Under the pieces are notes generated by a model, which saw only the letters and a list, made by a program, of their open reading frames with translations, ran no database searches and was not told the origin of the DNA. From Commensalibacter oyaizuii (GTDB lineage Bacteria; Pseudomonadota; Alphaproteobacteria; Acetobacterales; Acetobacteraceae), in NCBI RefSeq assembly GCF_029953265.1, contig NZ_JASBAO010000001.1:1203501-1267500 (forward strand): 64,000 bases of DNA. Reading direction: 5' to 3'. Positions 1 through 8,719 of this stretch are shown here, piece after piece (the first letter of the stretch is position 1; each line of letters begins with the position of its first letter). A program made the position numbers and the translations under genes.

Positions 1-115
1 CGATAAATTCGTCCCCCGAGATTTCTGTTGATAATAAATGTTGCAACTCTTCTGATCTTGCAACAATTTTATCCAGACGATCATTTAAACTTGCAGAAAA
101 TTCTTCGGAAGACAT
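1..115 (-). CDS. prfA: Peptide chain release factor 1, N-terminal fragment
   Basis: Only the first 38 codons are in the window; the gene runs off the left edge. The translated start (MSSEEFSASLNDRLDKIVAR) followed by an EELQHLLS..ISGDEF segment matches the N-terminal helix of bacterial RF1, which recognises UAA and UAG stop codons. The ATG lies 3 bp after the hisS stop codon, so it is probably co-transcribed with hisS; hisS-prfA adjacency is common in alphaproteobacteria. The GGQ and PxT motifs that would settle RF1 against RF2 are outside the window. Confidence 0.8.
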   Translation of the reverse strand, partial: MSSEEFSASLNDRLDKIVARSEELQHLLSTEISGDEFI

Positions 116-118
116 TGA

Positions 119-1369
119 TTATTTCGCCATTTTCATTTTTAGATGAGCAACAAGATCAGTCACTGCGACCTCGCTTTGTTCACTCGAAGTTAAATCTTTA
201 ACTTGCACAACTTGTTTTTGTGCTTCGTTTTCACCAATCAACACTGCCATTACGGACTCTTGCTTGTTGGCCCTGTCCATTTGTTTACGGAAATTACCTT
301 TATATGCAATTTCAGCATAAATTCCATGACGCCGCAAATCTTGTAACACAGAAAACGTCATATCATGCACGTCATCAGAAAATGGAATAACAGCAACGGA
401 TTTTATTTTGGAAGGAACTTGCTCCAACAACAATGCCAAACGTTCAACTCCTGCGGCCCAACCTATCGATGGGACCGAAGGACCACCCATTTCTTCAACC
501 AGCCCCTCGTAGCGACCGCCTCCCAAAACCGTGCCTTGGGCACCCAATTTTGTGGTAACAAATTCAAAAACTGTATGGCTATAATAATCCATTCCACGCA
601 CAATATATGGATTTTCCGTAAATGGTATTTTAAACTGATCCAAAGCTTTGCGTAATTTATCCCAAAAACCTTTGGCTTTGTCTGTCATGTGATGTGACAA
701 CGCTGGTGCATCTTGTAACAAAGCACGATCTTTTGGATCTTTACTGTCCAAGATTCGTAAGGGGTTTTTTTCCAAACGTTTTAGACTGTCCTCTGATAAA
801 TCTGATTGGAATTTTTTAAAATATGCAATCAATGCCTCGCGCCATGCCTTACGACTGGCCTGATCACCCAATGTATTTAATTCCAAGGTTATATCGTCTA
901 CAACCCCTAATTCCTGAAGAATATGATACCCCATTGCGATAATTTCAGCGTCAGCAAATGGTGTTGAGGTACCTAGCAATTCAGCACCAATTTGATGAAA
1001 TTGACGATAACGTCCTTTTTGCGGACGTTCGTATCGAAACATTGGACCCACGTAAAAAGCTTTTTGTGGCAAAGATTGTGTTAACCCATTGGTCACCAAC
1101 GCACGACAAATACCCGCCGTACCTTCAGGACGCAAGGTCAAAGAATCCCCACCCCTATCCTCAAAACAATACATTTCCTTGGAAACAATATCTGATGTAT
1201 CCCCCAAAGAACGGGAAAAAACCCTTGTATCTTCGAATATAGGGGTAATCCATTCTTCAAACCCATATAAAGAAGTTACTCTTTTTGCAACTTCAATAAC
1301 ATGTTGATGACGTCTAGATTCTTCACCAATCAGATCATGCGTTCCACGAACGGGCTTTACCACACTCAC
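119..1369 (-). CDS. hisS: Histidine--tRNA ligase
   Basis: A 416-residue class II aminoacyl-tRNA synthetase that charges tRNA-His. Visible landmarks are the N-terminal RGTHDL segment, motif 2 (FRYERPQKGRYRQFHQ), the histidine-specific GMDYYSHTVFEF signature, motif 3 (GWAAGVERLALLL) and a C-terminal anticodon-binding domain starting near SVAVIPFSDD. Length is normal for bacteria. The start is GTG, with AGGA about 11 nt upstream; no ATG lies between it and the conserved RGTHDL. It sits 28 bp downstream of ispG and 3 bp upstream of prfA, in a run rodZ-ispG-hisS-prfA that reads as one transcription unit. Confidence 0.96.
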   Translation of the reverse strand: MSVVKPVRGTHDLIGEESRRHQHVIEVAKRVTSLYGFEEWITPIFEDTRVFSRSLGDTSDIVSKEMYCFEDRGGDSLTLRPEGTAGICRALVTNGLTQSLPQKAFYVGPMFRYERPQKGRYRQFHQIGAELLGTSTPFADAEIIAMGYHILQELGVVDDITLELNTLGDQASRKAWREALIAYFKKFQSDLSEDSLKRLEKNPLRILDSKDPKDRALLQDAPALSHHMTDKAKGFWDKLRKALDQFKIPFTENPYIVRGMDYYSHTVFEFVTTKLGAQGTVLGGGRYEGLVEEMGGPSVPSIGWAAGVERLALLLEQVPSKIKSVAVIPFSDDVHDMTFSVLQDLRRHGIYAEIAYKGNFRKQMDRANKQESVMAVLIGENEAQKQVVQVKDLTSSEQSEVAVTDLVAHLKMKMAK

Positions 1370-1397
1370 GCTTTTACTATCCTGTTTCTATTTAAAA

Positions 1398-2525
1398 TTA
1401 TTTAGAAGATGCGGCTTTTTCTGCCGCTTTTTGGGCTTCAATAACGGCGGCTTTTTTCTCGACCAAATCAACGATGTGATCAATCATGTCCTCTACTGGT
1501 ACTGTATGATCTTGTTTGCCCGCAACATATACCATATGACGGCCAGAACCACCCCCTGTAACCCCAACATCAGTCATGGTTGCTTCACCAGGACCATTAA
1601 CCACACATCCAATAACGGACAAAGTTAACGGGGTTTCAATATGTGCCAAACGCTCTTCAAGCGCTGCAACCGTTGGAATGACCTGGAATCCTTGACGGGC
1701 ACAAGATGGACAAGAAATAACTTTAACCCCACGATGACGTAAGCCAAGGCTTTTTAAAATGTCCCAACCAACGGCGACCTCTTCCTCTGGTTCTGCTGAC
1801 AAAGATACCCGCATTGTATCACCAATACCAGCCCATAATAACGAACCAAGACCAATCGAAGATTTTACTGTTCCCGCACGTTTACCCCCAGCCTCGGTAA
1901 TACCAATATGTAATGGATAATCACAGGCTTCGGATAATAAGCGATAAGATTCAACAGCCAAAAAAACGTCAGATGCTTTTACACTGATTTTAAATTCACG
2001 AAAGTCATTGTCTTCTAAAATCTTTGCGTGTTCTAAAGCACTTTCAACCAAGGCATCAGGATTAGGTTCACCATATTTTTCTAGCAAATGCTTTTCCAAA
2101 GAACCCGCATTCACCCCAATACGCATAGAGCAATTATAGTCCTTGGCGGCTTTGATTACTTCGCGCACCCGCTCAGCACTGCCGATATTACCTGGGTTGA
2201 TGCGCAAGCATGCAGCGCCAGCTTTTGCAGCTTCGATAGCCCTTTTATAATGAAAATGAATATCAGCAACAATGGGAACATTCACATTTTGGACGATCTC
2301 TTTTAATGCGGCAGTGCTTTCTTCATCAGGGCAAGAAACACGCACAATATCCACGCCCACTTTTTCAGCGCGTTTGATTTGATCAATGGTTGCCTTGGCA
2401 TCACTGGTCAATGTATTGGTCATGGTCTGTACACTGATTGGGGCACCGCCCCCAACAGGAACCGAACCAACATGAATTTGACGCGTTTTGTTGCGTTCAA
2501 TATGCTGATATGGACGTAAGCTCAT
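1398..2525 (-). CDS. ispG: 4-hydroxy-3-methylbut-2-en-1-yl diphosphate synthase
   Basis: A 375-residue IspG (GcpE) of the MEP isoprenoid pathway, converting the cyclic diphosphate MEcPP to HMBPP with a [4Fe-4S] cluster. The cluster ligands are visible: Cys272 and Cys275 in SCPSCARQ and Cys307 in GCVVNGPGE, followed by the conserved glutamate. The N-terminal TIM-barrel half begins [17 protein letters not shown]. The C-terminal tail is Ala/Lys/Glu-rich. It lies between rodZ and hisS on the same strand, an arrangement seen in many proteobacteria. Start is ATG at MSLRPYQHI. Confidence 0.96.
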   Translation of the reverse strand: MSLRPYQHIERNKTRQIHVGSVPVGGGAPISVQTMTNTLTSDAKATIDQIKRAEKVGVDIVRVSCPDEESTAALKEIVQNVNVPIVADIHFHYKRAIEAAKAGAACLRINPGNIGSAERVREVIKAAKDYNCSMRIGVNAGSLEKHLLEKYGEPNPDALVESALEHAKILEDNDFREFKISVKASDVFLAVESYRLLSEACDYPLHIGITEAGGKRAGTVKSSIGLGSLLWAGIGDTMRVSLSAEPEEEVAVGWDILKSLGLRHRGVKVISCPSCARQGFQVIPTVAALEERLAHIETPLTLSVIGCVVNGPGEATMTDVGVTGGGSGRHMVYVAGKQDHTVPVEDMIDHIVDLVEKKAAVIEAQKAAEKAASSK

Positions 2526-2664
2526 TTAACTTTTCTCTCCGAAATCTCAATAATAAAGCAAAAATCAGATTTTTAAATCTAAGGAACTCATCTTTTCTTT
2601 GCTTATATTTTCTATTTATTTAGTCTTTCAATCTTCAACGTGCAATTCATAATACAAAATATGT

Positions 2665-3804
2665 TTATCGATTTAACTGTTTTGCATTTAAATCATCTGC
2701 GGACATTTCTTTGTGTTTGGGCTTAATCAACGCAGGTTTAAGCCTATTGGTTTTTACAACTGGTGGCGATATCACTTTGCTTTGCGTATCTGTAGAATTT
2801 GCACCTCCTGGCGCTTCAGAAACAGAAAGTAACTTCTCCAAACGCTTCGCATTCAGCACAAAACGCCGTAGGCTTTTCCCTTTTTTCCCTAGCGGTGCAG
2901 ACTGCTTATCACCTTTTTCAACAATAATCCCACTGGGGTTACCAATCGTCATAATTACTTCGGGTTGATCTTGTGGTAATTCCCAACGCTCTCCAGCCTT
3001 TAAAGTATTTTGATATAAAACATGCCCCAACTTGTCCTTAACCAATAACCAACTAGATGAATGCGCAATAATAAATACTTTCTGATCTTTTTCCTGCTTT
3101 GCATTGTCAGGTTGTTGTTTTGGCTCAGTCTTTTCTGTATTTGGATTTTCTTTGGTCTCTTTTCCCCAATCAGGTATCCCAGCTGTTGGCAACTGGGCTT
3201 GTGAAGGAGGTTGAGCAGGCGAAGTTACTTGTGAGGGTGGTATATTTTCATTGCCCTGCTGCATTTCTTTAGGAAGTGGCGCAGGATGTTCTGAAGGCAT
3301 AACAGATGCGATTTGAGGGGACATTTTATGAATATCGGTATTTTGTTGACCGTCATGCATTACTTTTGAAGCATCTGGTATTGTTTCGGCTGGTACTTTA
3401 TGATGATCAGTTATTTTATACCATCCAATATAAGCACCAATAACAATCAAAATACTAAAAAAAACCATAACCCCCGCGGGAACCCCACTGTGAGGAACAG
3501 GAGCTGGGAACATTAATTTAGGTTTTTCTTGGCTTCCTTGATGTTCATGACGAAAACGCGTTACCAGCACATCGCTATCTAATTTTAATAACTCTGCGTA
3601 AGCGCGCAAGAAACCAGATGCATAAGCAATACCAGGCAATTGATCAATACGCCCATCTTCAAGCGCTTGTAAAAAAACAAGACGAATGCGTAGCCTTTGT
3701 GATACTTCTTCAAGGCTTAACCCAAGCTGCTCTCTGTTATGACGAAGCGTATCCCCAACAGAGCTACCATATTTATCAGAGGGCAATTGAGTTGCATTAG
3801 TCAT
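2665..3804 (-). CDS. rodZ: RodZ-like cytoskeletal HTH membrane protein
   Basis: A 379-residue protein with the RodZ architecture. It has an N-terminal cytoplasmic helix-turn-helix domain (residues about 14-80), one transmembrane helix (about 107-129, VMVFFSILIVIGAYIGWY), a long Pro/Gln-rich periplasmic linker (about 150-245) and a beta-rich domain of the DUF4115 type (about 250-325). RodZ links MreB to the cell-wall elongation machinery and controls rod shape. Its place directly upstream of ispG is typical for rodZ. The linker is longer and more low-complexity than in E. coli, which is common for this family. Confidence 0.85.
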   Translation of the reverse strand: MTNATQLPSDKYGSSVGDTLRHNREQLGLSLEEVSQRLRIRLVFLQALEDGRIDQLPGIAYASGFLRAYAELLKLDSDVLVTRFRHEHQGSQEKPKLMFPAPVPHSGVPAGVMVFFSILIVIGAYIGWYKITDHHKVPAETIPDASKVMHDGQQNTDIHKMSPQIASVMPSEHPAPLPKEMQQGNENIPPSQVTSPAQPPSQAQLPTAGIPDWGKETKENPNTEKTEPKQQPDNAKQEKDQKVFIIAHSSSWLLVKDKLGHVLYQNTLKAGERWELPQDQPEVIMTIGNPSGIIVEKGDKQSAPLGKKGKSLRRFVLNAKRLEKLLSVSEAPGGANSTDTQSKVISPPVVKTNRLKPALIKPKHKEMSADDLNAKQLNR

Positions 3805-3834
3805 GCTTCTTTTTCAACCTATTCCGCTATAATA

Positions 3835-4887
3835 TTAATGATCCACACGTTTACGTCTTGCAACCAAAGCATCGACAGCTTGCTTAACAAGTGTTTGAAT
3901 AATTTCAGCAACTGGTAAAATTTCTTTCACCATACCTACAGATTGTCCAGCCATAACAGACCCATTTTCAACATCACCATCTTTTACCGCCCGGCGTAAA
4001 GCTCCGGCCCAAAAATGCTCGATATCTAGCTGTGCATCTTCTTTTGTCATTTCCTGACGTTGATATTTTTGGATAACTTCTGCCTGATGCTTCATAAAGG
4101 CTTTTGTTGCTTTATTTGCTAGCGCCCTAACGGGAATAACAGGAAAACTATCGTCAATTTGTACTGAGGCAATTGCATCTCGTGCTGCGGCATGAATAAA
4201 CGCTTTTTTAAAGTTGTCGTGCGCACGACTTTCCTTAGATGCAGCAAAAATTGTTCCCAATTGCGCACCAGATGCCCCCATCTCCAAATAAGAAAGAATG
4301 GCATCGCCACGTCCAATCCCACCAGCAACAAAAACTGGCACATCTCGGATAAAGGGTAAAATTTCTTGGGCTAATACTGTCAAAGATACTGGGCCGATAT
4401 GACCACCGGCCTCTGCCCCTTCAATAATCAACGCATCAGCACCCATTTTAATTAATCGTTTGGCCAATACCGCTGCTGGGGCAAAAGCGACGACTTGTGC
4501 GCCACCATCTTTGATTTGCTTGATCGCTGCACTAGAAGGAACCCCACCAGCCAAAACGATATGCTTTACCTGATTACGTAAGCAAACTTGAATTAATTCA
4601 TCAAGCTTGGGATGCATTGTAATCAAATTTACCCCAAATGGTTTGTCTGTTAATTTCTGAGTGGCAATAATCTCATCGTCAAGCATCGACGGTTCCATTG
4701 CACCACAAGCAATAACACCAAACCCACCCGCATTTGAAATAGCAGAAACCAAATAACGGTCGCTGACCCAAGACATTGCCCCACCAAGAATGGCGTGCTT
4801 GCTGCCTAGAAAATCGCTGCCTCGCTGACACATACAAGTGAATTCACGCAAAGCCTCTTGATCGAATACTATAGAATGATCAGACAT
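3835..4887 (-). CDS. Nitronate monooxygenase family flavoprotein (NMO/FabK-like)
   Basis: A 350-residue FMN TIM-barrel protein of the 2-nitropropane dioxygenase/nitronate monooxygenase superfamily. Seen in sequence: the N-terminal LGGAMSWVSDRYLVSAISNA segment, the GAEAGGHIG motif near residue 155 and the phosphate-binding VFVAGGIGRGDAI...GASGAQLGT. The same fold includes FabK enoyl-ACP reductases, so the substrate cannot be fixed from sequence; detoxification of alkyl nitronates is the family default. The start codon overlaps the lysC stop by one base (TAATG), implying translational coupling to aspartokinase. Confidence 0.8.
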   Translation of the reverse strand: MSDHSIVFDQEALREFTCMCQRGSDFLGSKHAILGGAMSWVSDRYLVSAISNAGGFGVIACGAMEPSMLDDEIIATQKLTDKPFGVNLITMHPKLDELIQVCLRNQVKHIVLAGGVPSSAAIKQIKDGGAQVVAFAPAAVLAKRLIKMGADALIIEGAEAGGHIGPVSLTVLAQEILPFIRDVPVFVAGGIGRGDAILSYLEMGASGAQLGTIFAASKESRAHDNFKKAFIHAAARDAIASVQIDDSFPVIPVRALANKATKAFMKHQAEVIQKYQRQEMTKEDAQLDIEHFWAGALRRAVKDGDVENGSVMAGQSVGMVKEILPVAEIIQTLVKQAVDALVARRKRVDH

Positions 4888-6140
4888 TATTTAGCATCCA
4901 ATCCATAAGCTGTGTGCAAAGCACGTACCGCAAGTTCAACATATTCCGCAGCAACAAGGACTGAAACTTTTATTTCACTGGTCGAAATAACTTGAACATT
5001 AATCGAGCGTTCAGACAGTGTTTTAAACATCGTATTTGCAACCCCCGTATGAGATCGCATACCAATACCAACCACGCTAATTTTAACCACATCATCGTCA
5101 GTCAATAATTCGGCATATCCAATTTTATCTTTTTCACGTTCTAACAAATGCTGAACATTCAATAAATCTGTTTTTGGAACGGTAAACGTCATATCCGTTC
5201 TTTGATTACTACCACTACTTTGCACAATCATATCAACATTTACATTTTCACGGGCCAATGGCTCAAATATTGATGCTGCTATTCCTGGATGATCAGGAAT
5301 ACCTTTTACAACAATCTTAGCTTCATTTAATGAATATGCAATACCAGTAACTTGTTCTTTTTCCAAAATCTCTTCCTCACTAACAACCAAAGAACCAGGC
5401 AACGAATTTTCCATAGGGGCGGCATTATCGTCAAAACTGGATAAAACTTGTACCCTGACTTGCTCTTTCATGGCTAATTCAACGCTACGTGTCTGCAAAA
5501 CTTTTGCACCAACGGAGGCTAGTTCCAACATCTCTTCGTAAGCAATGGCTTTAATACGCTTTGCTTTTTTAACAATCCTTGGATCTGTGGTATAAATCCC
5601 ATCAACATCCGTATAAATATCACAACGTGTTGCGTTCATACTGGCAGCCAATGCCACCGCCGAGGTATCAGACCCCCCCCGCCCAAGCGTTGCAACGCGA
5701 CCTTGTTCATCCACCCCTTGGAAACCTGCAACCACGGGAACAATCCCTGATTGCATACACTGTATTAACCCAGAGGGATCAATATTCTTAATTCTAGCCT
5801 TGCTATGTGCGTCATCAGTAATGAAAGGGATCTGCCATCCCGCCCATGATCGCGACGGCACACCCAATGTTTGTAATGCAATGGCCAACAATCCACTGGT
5901 TACTTGTTCACCCGTGGCGACGATGGAATCATACTCGCAAGGATCAAACAATGGATTTAATGCCTCACAATATCCAACCAATTGGTTAGTAACCCCAGAC
6001 ATTGCAGAAACAACGACGGTAACTTCACATCCTGCCTCAACCTGTTTTTTTACTGTTTGTGCAACCTTGCGGATTCGATCCAAATCAGCAACAGACGTAC
6101 CGCCAAATTTCATCACTATTCGAGGAACACTATGAGGCAT
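4887..6140 (-). CDS. lysC: Aspartokinase
   Basis: Catalyses ATP-dependent phosphorylation of L-aspartate, the first step towards lysine, threonine, methionine and diaminopimelate. The N-terminal kinase domain shows VMKFGGTSVADLDRI and GRGGSDTSAVALAA; the C-terminal third carries two ACT regulatory domains (about 265-417), so end-product feedback inhibition is expected. It is monofunctional, with no homoserine dehydrogenase domain. I start it at the ATG of MPHSVPRIV (417 residues): CGGAG lies about 10 nt upstream, whereas an in-frame TTG 18 nt further upstream overlaps that ribosome binding site. Confidence 0.95.
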   Translation of the reverse strand: MPHSVPRIVMKFGGTSVADLDRIRKVAQTVKKQVEAGCEVTVVVSAMSGVTNQLVGYCEALNPLFDPCEYDSIVATGEQVTSGLLAIALQTLGVPSRSWAGWQIPFITDDAHSKARIKNIDPSGLIQCMQSGIVPVVAGFQGVDEQGRVATLGRGGSDTSAVALAASMNATRCDIYTDVDGIYTTDPRIVKKAKRIKAIAYEEMLELASVGAKVLQTRSVELAMKEQVRVQVLSSFDDNAAPMENSLPGSLVVSEEEILEKEQVTGIAYSLNEAKIVVKGIPDHPGIAASIFEPLARENVNVDMIVQSSGSNQRTDMTFTVPKTDLLNVQHLLEREKDKIGYAELLTDDDVVKISVVGIGMRSHTGVANTMFKTLSERSINVQVISTSEIKVSVLVAAEYVELAVRALHTAYGLDAK

Positions 6141-6318
6141 AAATAATAAACTCCGCAACGATTAATTTCATTATCACACTTTACATAATGAAAAGATAAA
6201 TTTTATTTATTTAAATTAAAAATAACTGTGAATGAAATACTTAACCTAGTTATGATTTAGAATCAAATAATCACCTATATTTTTAATACGTAATCTCGTA
6301 TATTCATATGACCATCCT
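6141..6318. promoter_or_regulatory. Divergent lysC/ubiG intergenic region
   Basis: About 180 bp of strongly AT-rich DNA separates the divergent lysC and ubiG start codons, so promoters for both must lie here. I see no convincing operator, leader peptide or lysine-riboswitch-like structure. No exact -35/-10 assignment is offered because the AT-rich sequence gives several equally weak matches. Confidence 0.4.
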
Positions 6319-7089
6319 GTGAAAGACGTTTTAGCCATGTCCACCGTTACTACACCTAATCCACACAATCAAAAGAATTCTATCATTGAAAATGAAATTA
6401 ATCATTTTAATACTTTAGCAGATCAATGGTGGAATCGTGAAGGTCCGATGAGTGCCTTACATGAAATGAATGCCCTGCGAATTGAGTGGATTCATTCCTT
6501 GATAAAAAAATACTCGAACCCACATCCTTCTTTACCGATTTTAGATATTGGTTGCGGTGCAGGACTTGCCAGCGAGGCCATGGCAGCTTTGGGATACGAT
6601 GTCTTAGGGGTCGATGCTGGGCAAGAGGTAATCGCCGCTGCTGAAAATCACTTAAAAACGGTTCCGCTGCCCCCTAATAGTGGACATGTTACGTATCGGG
6701 TCGGCAGTGTTGAAGCGCTTGTTGAAGAGCAAAAACAATTTTCTATCATTACTGCTCTTGAATTATTGGAACATGTTAGTGACCCTCAGGAATTTATTTT
6801 AAACCTTGCTAAATTATTGACACCCGATGGCAAGCTATTTCTTTCCACTATTAATCGCAATATTCACTCCTTTTTATTTGCAAAAGTTGCAGCAGAGTAT
6901 TTAACCCGTAAATTGCCAATCGGAACCCATAACTGGAAACAATTCATCACCCCATCAGAGTTAGGCAACATGGCAAATCAGGCGGGATTACGCGTTACCG
7001 ATATCGCAGGCCTGACCATGTATCCAAACGGTTGGAAAACAACCTCGAACATCAAAATAAATTATATGGTCTGTCTTTCCAAAATATAA
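6319..7089 (+). CDS. ubiG: Ubiquinone biosynthesis O-methyltransferase
   Basis: A SAM-dependent class I methyltransferase of 256 residues that performs the two O-methylations of ubiquinone synthesis. The UbiG-specific N-terminus is present (EINHFNTLADQWWNREGPMSALHEMNALR), followed by SAM motif I (ILDIGCGAGLASEAMA), an acidic motif II (VLGVDAG) and the late THNWKQFITPSEL segment typical of UbiG. The outermost start is GTG at 6319; an ATG 18 nt downstream (MSTVTTPN) is equally plausible, and neither has a strong Shine-Dalgarno. It is transcribed opposite to its neighbours and ends at a shared hairpin with the convergent glycosyltransferase gene. Confidence 0.93.
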   Translation: MKDVLAMSTVTTPNPHNQKNSIIENEINHFNTLADQWWNREGPMSALHEMNALRIEWIHSLIKKYSNPHPSLPILDIGCGAGLASEAMAALGYDVLGVDAGQEVIAAAENHLKTVPLPPNSGHVTYRVGSVEALVEEQKQFSIITALELLEHVSDPQEFILNLAKLLTPDGKLFLSTINRNIHSFLFAKVAAEYLTRKLPIGTHNWKQFITPSELGNMANQAGLRVTDIAGLTMYPNGWKTTSNIKINYMVCLSKI

Positions 7090-7095
7090 TCTAAA

Positions 7096-7131
7096 AAAAA
7101 GCATTCAACTCGTATAAATTGAATGCTTTTT
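7096..7131. terminator. Bidirectional Rho-independent terminator
   Basis: Inverted repeat AAAAAGCATTCAA / TTGAATGCTTTTT with a 10-nt loop lies between two convergent genes. The A-tract and T-tract at its ends serve as U-runs in either direction, so it should terminate both ubiG and the heptosyltransferase transcript. Confidence 0.85.
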
Positions 7132-7141
7132 CACCTAACAT

Positions 7142-8674
7142 CTAAGCCGTAGTTATCGGCTCTTTACGACACCCCGGAATCTTTAAAATTGTATCAATCA
7201 CATGCTGGTGAGATATGCCTTTTGTGCATTCAAATTGGCGTGGTGTATCACGATGCCTTGGACAAAAAAGGAAATTCTGATGATCAAATTTATGACGAAT
7301 ATCATTCCAACATCCATTACATACATGAGTACTAAACACACGATAGGGTGTGTTGAATTCTGTTGAAGGATGGGTAAAACCAGAAATGATAACGACAGGG
7401 ATTCCAGCCCCCCACGCAAGCCACGCAAGCCCAGAAGATAAACCAATGAAAAACTCAGCATGCCTTAACCAACGCGCCCGCTCGGTCAAAGACCGCGCAC
7501 CCGTTTGATCTTCGGCACCATGTGGCATATGGTTCCAAACCAAATCACGACCATAGACCATTTCTTTGTCAATACAGATGACGCGATATCCAACAGATTT
7601 CAAAAACTCGATAACCTTATGCCATCCGTAAGGGTTATTCCAATATTTACACTGCGTTGATGCCTGCGTTGCGATAACGACATACGGTTCTTCAATGGGT
7701 CTGGTATCTTCGCTATATGTTAATTTAGGAGGTTCCTCTGTTGGATCAACACCCAAAATATATCCAGCCGTACGATGCAAGCCAACCTGTCTAAAATCAT
7801 GGGGTTGCCAATGATTATCTTCATCATCGAAAAAAAGTCCTATGTAGTATGATGCGTAAAACTTTTCTTTTTCACTTTGGGGTTGTTTGGCAAAATCTTC
7901 AGAGTTAATGAAAGTAACATCTGGATAAGATTTCTCAAACAATTCCACCAGTGGTGCACCGATAGCAACCGTTAATTTGCAATTATGCTTTTTACGAAAT
8001 CTTTCTGCATAAGGCATCCATCCTAAGGAATCCCCTAAAGATCCCACCGGGAACACAATAAGAACCTCTTTACCAGTTGCATTATATTCATGGGCCAAGA
8101 CTTCTTGTTGTGTACCATTTTTAAGGATTTTAGAAACAACAATCTTGCCTCTTAAAAAATGATGCTTGGAAGTCGCGGCATGCCCCATATCAAAACAAGG
8201 CTGATCCAATAAAATTACAGAGGTATCTTGATCAAAAAATTGGACGCGCCATCCCTCACCTTCGGCAGGTTTTGGTACAGATACACGCATGGCAAAGTTA
8301 AAATCGAAATGAATACCGTAATCTGCAACTTGCGTCGGAAGTGCTGGTGGATTAACCAAACTTCTTGGGGCATTATTAGCGGCATCGTTTTTTTGCGCGC
8401 CACCTTCTTGGTTTTCTGAACCCGTACTGGTTATTTGTGGTTGTTTTGCAGTATCATCGCCACCAAATTGTGGCGAAAATTGTTGTGCCAACTGCTCTAT
8501 AACTTTGCTGGTTCCCTCAACGACAGAACCAGTATTGACTGGTGGCGAACTATCACCCATTTTTGATTGGTCAGATTGCTCAACAACCGTTGAGCTGTTT
8601 TCCTGCGCATCTTCACGTGTTTTTAACTTAATTCGATCAAAGCCTTCGACTTTTAATTTATGATCTTCACTCAT
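7142..8674 (-). CDS. Autotransporter strand-loop-strand O-heptosyltransferase (TibC-like)
   Basis: A 510-residue GT-B-type glycosyltransferase resembling the bacterial autotransporter heptosyltransferases (TibC, Aah), which transfer heptose from an ADP-heptose donor to serines of beta-helical adhesins in the cytoplasm. Residues 1-120 are low-complexity and probably disordered. The catalytic part begins near FPVGSLGDSLGWMPYAERF and includes IGLSSGLAWLAWGAGIPVV in the donor-binding domain. A cysteine set C452-x2-C455-x15-C471-x11-C483 near the C-terminus corresponds to the iron-binding finger of the TibC family. It is the last gene of a same-strand block after the fatty acyl-AMP ligase (45 bp gap). 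Likely acceptors are the two large Hint proteins in this window, especially the AIDA-repeat protein at 34485-36554; that pairing is inference. Confidence 0.82.
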   Translation of the reverse strand: MSEDHKLKVEGFDRIKLKTREDAQENSSTVVEQSDQSKMGDSSPPVNTGSVVEGTSKVIEQLAQQFSPQFGGDDTAKQPQITSTGSENQEGGAQKNDAANNAPRSLVNPPALPTQVADYGIHFDFNFAMRVSVPKPAEGEGWRVQFFDQDTSVILLDQPCFDMGHAATSKHHFLRGKIVVSKILKNGTQQEVLAHEYNATGKEVLIVFPVGSLGDSLGWMPYAERFRKKHNCKLTVAIGAPLVELFEKSYPDVTFINSEDFAKQPQSEKEKFYASYYIGLFFDDEDNHWQPHDFRQVGLHRTAGYILGVDPTEEPPKLTYSEDTRPIEEPYVVIATQASTQCKYWNNPYGWHKVIEFLKSVGYRVICIDKEMVYGRDLVWNHMPHGAEDQTGARSLTERARWLRHAEFFIGLSSGLAWLAWGAGIPVVIISGFTHPSTEFNTPYRVFSTHVCNGCWNDIRHKFDHQNFLFCPRHRDTPRQFECTKGISHQHVIDTILKIPGCRKEPITTA

Positions 8675-8719
8675 TATACCACTCTTCTTAGTTTATTTGC
8701 GTTAAGTAGTTATCATTCA

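Noticed and set aside
6141..6158. TTG start giving six more residues on aspartokinase
   Set aside because: That codon overlaps the GGAG site which serves the ATG at 6140.
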